From an uncultured Clostridia bacterium (GTDB lineage Bacteria; Bacillota; Clostridia; Oscillospirales; Acutalibacteraceae), in the NCBI GenBank assembly GCA_945869905.1, contig CAMBQD010000034.1, positions 1 through 8,239 on the forward strand: 8,239 nucleotides of DNA, written 5' to 3'. Shown here in pieces: positions 1-6,380 of this stretch; within the stretch, counting starts at the first letter, position 1, and every line of letters begins with the position of its first letter. Both the position numbers and the translations under genes were made by a program. The notes below the pieces were generated by a model. It had not been told where the DNA came from. It worked only from the letters and a program-made list of their open reading frames with translations, and ran no database searches.

Positions 1-357
1 GATTCCCTGCAGGCATTACCCCTTTATACTCTGTTTCAGATGGCAAAGTTCGGTTTGTTTGAAAGAATAGATATTCTGTTTATTTCCTTCTGGATTTTCG
101 GAATTTTCATAAAGGCGGTTATGCTTATCTATTGCTCGGGCATATCATTTTCACCGCTTAAAAAAAGCACAAAGTGTGTTGTTTCCTCGGTGCTTGCACT
201 GGCGGCGGCAATAGTCCTTACCGAGCTTGTTCAGGTAAGCAGTATTTCGCCCATTGTTTATGCGGTTTTGTTTTCCCTTTTCTGTGTGGTAATTCCACTG
301 CTGACTCTTATTTTTAAGAAAAGAAATCTTGGTGATGAGCTTGTCGAAAAGTTTTAA
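1..357 (+). CDS. Spore germination permease, GerB/GerKB family (C-terminal part, 5' end outside window)
   Basis: The reading frame is open from the first base, so this is the last 118 residues of a longer protein; the ATG at 40 is internal. GerB-type proteins are APC-superfamily membrane subunits of germinant receptors in the inner spore membrane, usually about 360-370 residues, so roughly the last third is visible. Seen here is the family-typical stretch 'PLYTLFQ...FGLFERIDILFISFWIFG', with the conserved ERID motif at visible residues 22-25. Hydrophobic segments follow at about 26-45, 61-77 and 82-105, then a short basic tail (KKRNLGDELVEKF). The stop overlaps the start of the GerC-family gene, the usual coupling in ger operons; the A subunit should lie upstream, outside the window. 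Which germinant it recognises cannot be read from this fragment. Family assignment is firm. Confidence 0.88.
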   Translation, partial: DSLQALPLYTLFQMAKFGLFERIDILFISFWIFGIFIKAVMLIYCSGISFSPLKKSTKCVVSSVLALAAAIVLTELVQVSSISPIVYAVLFSLFCVVIPLLTLIFKKRNLGDELVEKF

Positions 358-1468
358 AATAATTGTATCGGTTGTCCTTATGGGTGTTATGCTTTCCGGA
401 TGTATGAAAACAGTGCATTTAAAGGATTTGGTAGTGGTTGAGGGCTTTGGTATTGACTCAAGGGAGGATAAGGTAGGTATAACCGTTCAAACCCTGAACA
501 CTGCCACCGTCACCAACGGCGAATCACCCAAGGGCAACATTACCCTTAATACCGACGATAAGGGAGATACCATTGTGGACGCCGTTGCAATGCTTTCAAA
601 AAAGTTTTCAAAAAATCTGTTTTTCGGTCAGAACAAAATAATTATTTTCGGCAGAGAGGTTGCGGAAACAGATTTTGAAAAGAATTTGGATTATTTTCTG
701 CGTTCCTCCGATTCCCGTCCCGATGTGGCAGTGTGCCTGTCCGATTCCACTGCCAAGGAAATACTTGAAAGCAAGGAAAATGACGCCCATATACCAAGTG
801 AAAATATTGTGAGCCTTTTAAAAACAGGGCAGGATTCAGGCGTTGGAGCATATGTTTTAACCAATGAGCTTTTGAATATGTATTCGGACAAAACCACGGA
901 TATATATTTGCCTGTCATAAAAAAGGAAAAGGACAGCGACAGTGTTCAGCTAAAGGGAATAGGTCTTTTTAACAAGAACAGGCTTGTCTATGTTACGGAT
1001 GATGAGGAAACAATGGGCTTTCTTTTTATTTCAGGCAAAATAAAGGATTGTACGGTTCAGTTTGTTGACGGGGAATTAGGTCACGTGGGAGTGGAAGTAT
1101 CCCATATGAAAATAAAAAAGTCGGTTAAAATCATTGACGGTAATATTAATTTTCAGGCTTGTGTAACGGCAAGGATAATGATTGACGAGGTTGAAAAGGG
1201 TATTATTACAAGCCTTGACGAAGAAAAAATCAAACGTATATGCACAGGCACTGAAAATGAAATTACAAGGCTGTGCCAAAAGGCGTTTGCCGCCTGTGTT
1301 GACAATAACAGCGATGCACTTAGGGTGGGCGAATATCTTGCAAAGGACAGCCCTAAATCATACGATAAGCTTTCAGATGAATGGGACACTTATTTTAAAA
1401 CAGTAAAGCCGCTTATAAGCGTAAATACCCAAATAAAGAAAATCAGCGACAATACCCAATTAGATTAA
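335..1468 (+). CDS. Ger(x)C-family spore germination lipoprotein
   Basis: This is the C subunit of a germinant receptor, a lipoprotein anchored at the outer face of the inner spore membrane. From the ATG at 335 it has 377 residues, normal for the family. An in-frame TTG at 329 is an alternative start two codons earlier; neither has a strong Shine-Dalgarno site, and translation is probably coupled to the upstream permease gene, which it overlaps by 23 bases. Residues 1-22 form a signal peptide ending in the lipobox LSGC, with Cys23 as the predicted lipidated residue. Family landmarks are 'DLVVVEGFGID' just after the signal, 'NLFFGQNKIIIFGREVAE' near residue 95, and a C-terminal 'GEYLAKDSPKSYDKLSDEWD...V' block matching the end of GerAC/GerKC proteins. 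The 3' end overlaps a short minus-strand ORF. Identification is secure; the receptor type (A, B, K) is not determined. Confidence 0.92.
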   Translation: MSLSKSFKIIVSVVLMGVMLSGCMKTVHLKDLVVVEGFGIDSREDKVGITVQTLNTATVTNGESPKGNITLNTDDKGDTIVDAVAMLSKKFSKNLFFGQNKIIIFGREVAETDFEKNLDYFLRSSDSRPDVAVCLSDSTAKEILESKENDAHIPSENIVSLLKTGQDSGVGAYVLTNELLNMYSDKTTDIYLPVIKKEKDSDSVQLKGIGLFNKNRLVYVTDDEETMGFLFISGKIKDCTVQFVDGELGHVGVEVSHMKIKKSVKIIDGNINFQACVTARIMIDEVEKGIITSLDEEKIKRICTGTENEITRLCQKAFAACVDNNSDALRVGEYLAKDSPKSYDKLSDEWDTYFKTVKPLISVNTQIKKISDNTQLD

Positions 1469-1595
1469 CGCACTGCCTGAAAATTGTTACCATTTCCTCA
1501 CTGCTGCTTTCGGTGGGGCGGGCAAAGCACACTATGGCGGGAATTAAAATTGTAAGAGCAAGCATAATCACGTATACAATAAGTATTTTTTTCAA
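1443..1595 (-). CDS. Short secreted or membrane-anchored ORF, possible N-terminal remnant of spoIID
   Basis: On the minus strand an exact AGGAGGTG (1608-1601) sits 7 bases before a TTG codon at 1595-1593. The frame then runs 50 codons to a TGA at 1445-1443. The protein begins MKKILIVYVIMLALTILIPA, a classic signal-anchor with two lysines and a hydrophobic core to about residue 23. It continues FARPTESSSEEMVTIFRQ and ends in eleven residues I cannot place. The start, the IPA motif after the hydrophobic stretch and the 'EEMVTIFR' strand resemble the N-terminus of stage II sporulation protein D (a peptidoglycan hydrolase of about 300 residues or more). The similarity stops close to the gerC stop codon, and the last 26 bases lie antisense to gerC. 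It could be a truncated spoIID relic or a genuine small protein. The SpoIID comparison is from memory and is the weak part; the ORF and its ribosome site are plain. Confidence 0.5.
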   Translation of the reverse strand: MKKILIVYVIMLALTILIPAIVCFARPTESSSEEMVTIFRQCVNLIGYCR

Positions 1596-1607
1596 ATTGT
1601 CACCTCC

Positions 1608-1636
1608 TTGACTTTGCTCTAATAAAATTGTATAAT
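1608..1636 (+). promoter_or_regulatory. Sigma-A promoter for the citrate synthase transcription unit
   Basis: TTGACT at 1608-1613 and a perfect TATAAT at 1631-1636 are separated by exactly 17 bases, so transcription should begin near 1643 and give a leader of about 80 bases. The -35 box abuts the Shine-Dalgarno site of the minus-strand ORF, so the leaders of the two divergent units overlap. Confidence 0.8.
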
Positions 1637-1669
1637 GTTAAGATATAATAACTTTTTTCTGTTAACAAA

Positions 1670-1706
1670 CTACAGTATGTAGCCGGTGCGGCATTATTAC
1701 GGCTAC
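1670..1706 (+). promoter_or_regulatory. Overlapping alternative hairpins in the citrate synthase leader
   Basis: Three pairings share bases. CTACA (1670-1674) pairs with TGTAG (1678-1682) around a 3-base loop. GTAGCCG (1679-1685) pairs perfectly with CGGCTAC (1700-1706) around a 14-base loop. GCCG (1682-1685) pairs with CGGC (1689-1692) around a 3-base loop. The GTAG and GCCG blocks cannot be in two stems at once. The longest hairpin ends only three bases before the AAGGAG ribosome site (1710-1715). The pairings are visible; a regulatory role is inference. I do not recognise a known riboswitch class. Confidence 0.4.
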
Positions 1707-1721
1707 GGAAAGGAGAATACA

Positions 1722-3098
1722 ATGGCTGCAAATTATATCTCACCTATTTCTATGGACGCCCTTTCAAGTTTATGCTCAGAACTTGACAAGAATAACTCAA
1801 TCAAAAAAACAGACTATGAAAAATATCACGTTAAAAGGGGCCTTAGAAACAGCGACGGCACAGGCGTTATGGCAGGTCTTACCCGTATTTGCTCAGTTGA
1901 GGGTTATTATATTCTCGACGGTGAAAGAATACCTAAGGAAGGCAAGCTTTCCTACAGAGGCTATGATATAAACGATATCGTCAGTGCTTGTATAAAGGAT
2001 GACCGTTTCGGATTTGAAGAGGTGGCATGGCTTCTCCTTTTCGGTGAATTGCCCACAGAACAGCAGCTTATCAGTCTGCGTGAGGTAATTGCCGAGTGCA
2101 GGGCTTTGCCTGACGAGTTTGTTGAGGATATGATTATGAAAAATCCCTCAAAGGATATTATGAACAAAATGGCACGCTGTGTTATGATGCTTTATTCCTT
2201 TGACGAAAATCCAGATGATATATCCATACCAAATGTTCTTCGTCAGTCACTGCAGCTTATTGCCCAGATGCCCACAATTATGAACAGTGCATACCAGGTT
2301 AAGCGCCGTGCTTTTTATAATAAGACCATGTTCCTGCACCCAATCCGCAAGGAACAGGCAACAGCCGAGTATATCCTTAATCAGCTCAGACCTGACAGGA
2401 AGTTCACTCATGATGAGGCAAGGCTGCTTGACATCTGTCTTATGCTCCACGCCGACCACGGCGGCGGTAATAACTCCACCTTTTCCACAAGAGTTCTCAC
2501 CTCCAGCGGTACTGATACATATTCGGCAATTACAGCCGGCATCGGTTCGCTTAAGGGCCCGCGTCACGGCGGTGCAAACCTGAGGGTTTCCGCTCAGATG
2601 CGTGAAATTATGGAGGTGCTTCCCGATTCAACCGACCCATCACAGGTTAAGGATTATCTCGTTAAGATACTTAATAAGGAGGCAGGGGATAAGTCAGGCC
2701 TTATTTACGGTATGGGACACGCGGTTTATACAAAGTCCGACCCCCGTGCAGTAATCCTTAAGGAAAATGCAAGGAAGCTTGCATATGAAAAAGGCTTTGA
2801 AAAGGAATTTAAAACCCTTGAAAATATTGAGTTTTTAACCCCTCAGGTGTTTAACGAGGTTAAAGGTGTGGATAAGGTTATGTGCGCCAATGTTGACCTT
2901 TATTCAGGGCTTGTTTACAAGGTGCTTGGCATACCTGAGGACTTGTACACCCCTCTTTTTGCTACTGCAAGAATTACAGGCTGGTGTGCTCACAGGCTTG
3001 AGGAGCTGTCATCAGGCGGCAAAATTATGCGTCCTGCCTATAAGAGCGTCAGCCATACCAAAAAGTTTGTTGACATTTCTCAAAGAAAAGAAAAATAA
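1722..3098 (+). CDS. Citrate synthase
   Basis: It condenses acetyl-CoA with oxaloacetate to citrate and CoA in the cytoplasm, the entry to the (probably incomplete, glutamate-forming) TCA branch of an anaerobe. The ATG at 1722 is chosen because AAGGAG (1710-1715) lies six bases before it; an in-frame GTG at 1686 would start inside the leader hairpin. The product has 458 residues, longer than the roughly 370-430 of common bacterial enzymes because of an N-terminal extension seen in many Clostridia homologues. Landmarks are 'LSYRGYDINDI' near 77-86; HADHGGGN at 243-250, holding the first active-site histidine; GPRHGGAN at 279-286, with His282; and GMGHAVY...DPR at 330-342, with Asp340. All three members of the catalytic His/His/Asp set are therefore present. 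The AKxxG-like C-terminus of other forms is replaced by a lysine-rich tail. It is first in a likely operon with a membrane protein and a carrier. Re- versus Si-type: clearly the ordinary Si-type fold. Confidence 0.95.
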   Translation: MAANYISPISMDALSSLCSELDKNNSIKKTDYEKYHVKRGLRNSDGTGVMAGLTRICSVEGYYILDGERIPKEGKLSYRGYDINDIVSACIKDDRFGFEEVAWLLLFGELPTEQQLISLREVIAECRALPDEFVEDMIMKNPSKDIMNKMARCVMMLYSFDENPDDISIPNVLRQSLQLIAQMPTIMNSAYQVKRRAFYNKTMFLHPIRKEQATAEYILNQLRPDRKFTHDEARLLDICLMLHADHGGGNNSTFSTRVLTSSGTDTYSAITAGIGSLKGPRHGGANLRVSAQMREIMEVLPDSTDPSQVKDYLVKILNKEAGDKSGLIYGMGHAVYTKSDPRAVILKENARKLAYEKGFEKEFKTLENIEFLTPQVFNEVKGVDKVMCANVDLYSGLVYKVLGIPEDLYTPLFATARITGWCAHRLEELSSGGKIMRPAYKSVSHTKKFVDISQRKEK

Positions 3099-3117
3099 CA
3101 GTTAGGAGAACAATAAA

Positions 3118-3966
3118 GTGCAAAAGACAAGAGCAAAAATATCTGTTATATTGATGATAATAACAGTAATTGCCGCTTGTGTTTTGCACTTTTTTCAGCT
3201 TTATTATCCAATTGACACGGCAATTTCTTCGCCTGAAAAAATAATTTTCAGTCCATATTCTGTATATTTGCTGATGCTTTTGGGCTTCACTTTTTCTGCA
3301 GCCTATTCCTTTTCGGAGGAGCTTGATGCGGTAACATTTGATTTTTCACAGCATAAAAGCAGTATATATTTATCATCCATAGCATTGGCATTTGCCTTTT
3401 TTTATGATTTTATACATCAGGCGTACAACTGCTATTCATATGCCTCAAAGGTGGCGTTTATTGAATATGCTTACATAATTCCGCTGGGTGCTTCAAGCGC
3501 ATTTGCACTCCTTAGTAGCTTTTATTATTTTGCCTTTGCAACCACGGCAAAAAACGTTAATGACGACTTCAGAAATTTTACTCTCCTGCATTTTGCCCCT
3601 GTGGTATGGGCGTTTTCCAAGCTTTGCACAATAATGTCACGGATTGTTGACGTTAAGCTGAATGTTGAGATTTGCTGCGAGTTTGTGCTTTTGTGTGTGA
3701 TACTGGCATTTATTTTCAGTATGATATCTGCGGTGGACAGGAAAAATCAGCCTGTCACAAGGCTATTTGTCTTTTCCTCTGCTTCGCTGGGTTTTTTATC
3801 CTGTGTTGTGGGTATACCAAGGCTGATACTTAATATTATTCAATTCGGCGACGGGTCGGCACAGTCCGATTTTTCCCCCATAACCTACATAATTATGGGC
3901 GCTTTTTCCGTCACTCTTTTAGCTGACATAAAAAAGCGAAGTAAAATACAACAAAGGGATATATAA
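3118..3966 (+). CDS. Polytopic membrane protein of unknown function
   Basis: I do not recognise this 282-residue protein. The GTG start at 3118 is supported by AGGAG at 3104-3108, nine bases upstream, and only 19 bases separate it from the citrate synthase stop. About eight hydrophobic segments are visible, near residues 8-30, 47-64, 84-100, 117-141, 155-172, 185-205, 215-238 and 253-270. Loops are short, and the positively charged tail (KKRSKIQQRD) suggests a cytoplasmic C-terminus. The segments are rich in Phe, Tyr and Ser; 'FAFFYDFIHQAYNCYSYASK' is aromatic and could line a pocket. No nucleotide-binding, kinase, GGDEF or peptidase motif is seen. It ends two bases before the AEC carrier gene, so the two are surely co-transcribed and may act together. 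A sensory or accessory membrane protein is possible but unproven. Confidence 0.75.
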   Translation: MQKTRAKISVILMIITVIAACVLHFFQLYYPIDTAISSPEKIIFSPYSVYLLMLLGFTFSAAYSFSEELDAVTFDFSQHKSSIYLSSIALAFAFFYDFIHQAYNCYSYASKVAFIEYAYIIPLGASSAFALLSSFYYFAFATTAKNVNDDFRNFTLLHFAPVVWAFSKLCTIMSRIVDVKLNVEICCEFVLLCVILAFIFSMISAVDRKNQPVTRLFVFSSASLGFLSCVVGIPRLILNIIQFGDGSAQSDFSPITYIIMGAFSVTLLADIKKRSKIQQRDI

Positions 3967-3968
3967 CA

Positions 3969-4901
3969 TTGTTTTTAGATAATTTGAAAACCATAGGCAC
4001 ACAGGTACTTATATTGTATCTGATTGCAGGCATAGGCTTTGTAACGGATAAAACAGGAATATTTAAAAAGGCTGACGGCAAAAGACTTATTGATTTGCTT
4101 TTTAATGTGATTTTACCTATTGCCATTATTCATACATTTATGACAATGGAGTATTCTGCCGAGCACATTAAGGGAATTTTGATTGCCTTTGTATGTGCCT
4201 TTGCCACACATCTATTCGGTGCAGGTGTATCAATGCTCACCTTCAGAAAAAGGTCACTTAAGGAACGCGGTATATATCATTATGCGATGATTTTGTCCAA
4301 TGCGGCATTCCTTGCCCTTCCCCTTGCAAAAAGCGTTATCGGCAGTGAGGGTATTTTTTACTGCTCGGTTTATGTTGCTGTTTTTAATATGGTGGCGTTT
4401 ACACTGGGTATTTATGAAATATCAGGCAGGGAGGCAAAGCTTGATTTTAAAAAGCTTATATTTAATCCGGGTACGATTTCCGTTTTAATCGGCTTGCCCT
4501 TGTTCTTTTTACAGCCCTATATACCGTATTTTATAGAGTATCCTATGGAGCTGGTGGGAAACTGTAATTCACCGCTTGCCATGATTGTTTTCGGTACCAT
4601 TCTTGCCAATTCAAGCTTTAAGAATATGTTTGCCAAAAAGGAAATATATTTTGTGTCGTTCGTAAGGCTTGTGTTTATTCCCCTTTGTATGCTGGGGCTT
4701 TTTTATGCCTGCGGTGTAAGAGGTCAGCTTCTTACGGCAATGCTTATTTCTGCCTCTGCCCCTACGGCTACAAACACTGCCATGTATGCCGCAAAATATG
4801 ACAATGATACCGCCTTAGGCTCTGAGCTTGCGGCACAGTCGTCGGTGCTGTCAGTATTTACAATGCCTGTTATTGTTGCGTTGGCGACGGTTGTGGGATA
4901 A
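3969..4901 (+). CDS. AEC-family transporter (auxin efflux carrier family, malate-permease-like)
   Basis: A 310-residue secondary carrier of the AEC family, whose characterised bacterial members include malate permeases; substrates in general are organic acids or other small anions. The TTG start at 3969 follows an AAAGGGA ribosome site (3953-3959) and fits the usual family beginning, with a first hydrophobic helix at 8-24 (TIGTQVLILYLIAGIGF). The two-half architecture is visible. N-terminal helices lie at about 8-24, 40-57, 69-90, 105-122 and 130-148. A hydrophilic loop (about 150-164) leads to 'FNPGTISVLIGLPLFF' (165-180), then 'CNSPLAMIVFGTILANSS' (199-216), helices at 227-248, 'AMLISASAPTATNTAMYA' (257-274) and a final helix at 292-309. 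The NPG and SAPTATN motifs are characteristic. Its place behind citrate synthase suggests a carboxylate substrate, which is inference only. No terminator hairpin follows the stop codon. Confidence 0.88.
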   Translation: MFLDNLKTIGTQVLILYLIAGIGFVTDKTGIFKKADGKRLIDLLFNVILPIAIIHTFMTMEYSAEHIKGILIAFVCAFATHLFGAGVSMLTFRKRSLKERGIYHYAMILSNAAFLALPLAKSVIGSEGIFYCSVYVAVFNMVAFTLGIYEISGREAKLDFKKLIFNPGTISVLIGLPLFFLQPYIPYFIEYPMELVGNCNSPLAMIVFGTILANSSFKNMFAKKEIYFVSFVRLVFIPLCMLGLFYACGVRGQLLTAMLISASAPTATNTAMYAAKYDNDTALGSELAAQSSVLSVFTMPVIVALATVVG

Positions 4902-4943
4902 TTAACTATTTGTAAATTTTATTTTAAATATAATAGACACAAG

Positions 4944-4972
4944 TTGCGTTACATCTTAAAATGCTTTATAAT
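4944..4972 (+). promoter_or_regulatory. Sigma-A promoter for the darA-holB-ricT cluster
   Basis: TTGCGT (4944-4949) and a perfect TATAAT (4967-4972) have a 17-base spacer, giving a start near 4979 and a leader of about 53 bases. A second TATAAT at 4929-4934 has no well-spaced -35 box. The promoter is flanked by a perfect 7-bp inverted repeat, ACAAGTT (4939-4945) and AACTTGT (4974-4980). Confidence 0.7.
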
Positions 4973-5031
4973 TAACTTGTTTAGATGGAATGAGATGAGG
5001 GAAAAAAGAATATATTTTAAGGGTGATTTAG

Positions 5032-5355
5032 TTGAAATTAGTAATTGTAATTTTATCAAATAAGGATTTGGCAAAGGTTCTTGCGGCTACAAGTGCTGAG
5101 GGCTTTCTTTCAACCAAGATGTCAACATCGGGTCAGTTTCTTGAAGGCGGTCATACTACAATACTTTTCGGAGTTAATGATGACAGGGTTGACCTGCTTT
5201 TCGGTATTCTTGAAAAAAATGTTACAAAGCGTGTTGTGAGGCAAACCGGTGTTGAAAGCACAATTGAAGGCTCACTGCTTAAAAAGCCCGTGGACGTGGA
5301 GGAATACGGCGCAGTTGCTTTTGTTGTAGATGTGGAGCAGTTCAGAAAGATATAA
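5032..5355 (+). CDS. darA: Cyclic-di-AMP receptor protein DarA/PstA (DUF970)
   Basis: A 107-residue PII-like signal protein that in Firmicutes forms a trimer binding cyclic di-AMP at subunit interfaces; its downstream partner is unknown. The TTG start at 5032 gives MKLVIVIL, which lines up with the first strand of known members, and AAGGGTGA (5019-5026) lies just upstream. The family signature 'TK.STSGQFLEGGHTTILFGVNDDRVD' is at 28-53, where Thr28, Phe36, Leu37 and Gly47 match Staphylococcus aureus PstA as I remember it. By contrast Arg26 and Asn41 of that protein appear here as Leu26 and His41. The C-terminal half keeps the 'GAVAFVVDVEQF' strand. In Bacillus the order is tmk-darA-yaaR-holB-ricT; here yaaR is absent between darA and holB, and tmk is not directly upstream. 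Family call is firm; unchanged ligand affinity is not assured. Confidence 0.93.
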   Translation: MKLVIVILSNKDLAKVLAATSAEGFLSTKMSTSGQFLEGGHTTILFGVNDDRVDLLFGILEKNVTKRVVRQTGVESTIEGSLLKKPVDVEEYGAVAFVVDVEQFRKI

Positions 5356-5360
5356 GTAAT

Positions 5361-6344
5361 ATGAAAACCTTAGACTTTATCGGTAACAAAAGAATAGTGA
5401 AGCAGCTTGGATGTCTTATTGACTCCGGGCGGTTTCCTCATGCCATTGTTATTGAGGGTGAAAAGGGCTTGGGTAAAAGAACCTTGGCTCGTCTTTTGGC
5501 GGCGGCACTTGTTTGCCGCAGTGAAGAAAGGCCCTGTATGGAATGTGCTCAGTGCCGTAAGGCTAAGGAAAAAATACATCCCGATATTTTTGAATACAGT
5601 GCCTCAGGCGGTGCAAATTCCTTTCACGTTGACGTTGTTCGCGATGTTATTAAGGATGTGTATATTCAGCCCAATGAGGCAGATTATAAGGTGTATATAT
5701 TGGGCAATGCGGATTGTATGAACCTGTCCGCCCAAAATGCGCTGTTAAAGGTTTTGGAGGAGCCCCCACAATACGCAGTGTTTATTATGACTGCACAGTC
5801 AAAAAGTATGCTGCTTGAAACAGTGCTTTCAAGGTCTGTTTTAGTGGGACTTGAGGGCGTTGATGCTCAGGAGGGCGCCGCCTATATTTCCTCACATTGT
5901 GATGATGTTGATTTTAACGATGCAAAAAACGCTCTTGAAATTTTTAACGGCAATATAGGTAAGGCTATAGAAAGCCTTTCAAACGGCAGGGAAAATGAGC
6001 TTGCAGGGGTATGCTGTGATATTTGCAGGGGGCTTGTGGATGACAGCGAATACTCTCTTTTGTGTGCCTGCTCGGTGTTTCAGAAGGATAGGGAGTCCGT
6101 TGTGTTTGCCTGTGATTTTTTGAAAAACATTTTCAGAGACGCCTTGGTTTTCAGCGATGGCTCGGACTTGCTTTCAGGACAGAGAGAAACGGCAAGGCTG
6201 CTTAAAACAAAGCTTACCGGACAAAAACTTATTGACTTAATAAATGTTTGTGATAAACTTAAAGATATGGCAATAATGAATTCCAATAATTCCGTGCTTA
6301 TAACAAAAATATGCTACAGTTTAAGACAGGCGGCAGGAAGATAA
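5361..6344 (+). CDS. holB: DNA polymerase III, delta' subunit
   Basis: A clamp-loader AAA+ subunit that helps the gamma/tau complex open and load the beta sliding clamp at replication forks. Its 327 residues are close to the Bacillus homologue. A Walker-A-like loop GEKGLGKRT is at 33-41. A zinc-module set of cysteines (52, 59, 62, 65) follows in 'VC...PCMECAQC'. 'NLSAQNALLKVLEEPP' at 121-136 is the diagnostic clamp-loader block, and a Ser-Arg-Ser at 157-159 replaces the usual SRC while keeping the arginine that contacts a neighbouring subunit's ATP. The Walker A loop looks intact here, unlike in E. coli delta'. DnaX was considered, but the protein is too short, lacks the C-terminal tau domains, and its darA/ricT neighbours fit holB. 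It starts five bases after darA with only a weak ribosome site, so translation is probably coupled. Confidence 0.93.
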   Translation: MKTLDFIGNKRIVKQLGCLIDSGRFPHAIVIEGEKGLGKRTLARLLAAALVCRSEERPCMECAQCRKAKEKIHPDIFEYSASGGANSFHVDVVRDVIKDVYIQPNEADYKVYILGNADCMNLSAQNALLKVLEEPPQYAVFIMTAQSKSMLLETVLSRSVLVGLEGVDAQEGAAYISSHCDDVDFNDAKNALEIFNGNIGKAIESLSNGRENELAGVCCDICRGLVDDSEYSLLCACSVFQKDRESVVFACDFLKNIFRDALVFSDGSDLLSGQRETARLLKTKLTGQKLIDLINVCDKLKDMAIMNSNNSVLITKICYSLRQAAGR

Positions 6345-6380
6345 GTTATTGCGTTTTATGTAGTTACGGAGGATTTATAA

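Noticed and set aside
1661..1666. GTTAAC as a Rex (redox repressor) site before citrate synthase
   Set aside because: Only one half of the TTGTTAA-N4-TTAACAA type operator is present, and no matching second half is at the right distance.
2247..2567. 106-residue minus-strand ORF inside citrate synthase
   Set aside because: It lies opposite a strongly conserved enzyme gene, has no ribosome site, and gives a low-complexity, family-less translation.
2287..2583. 98-residue plus-strand ORF in another frame of citrate synthase
   Set aside because: It lies fully within the active-site region of the real gene and has no start signal of its own.
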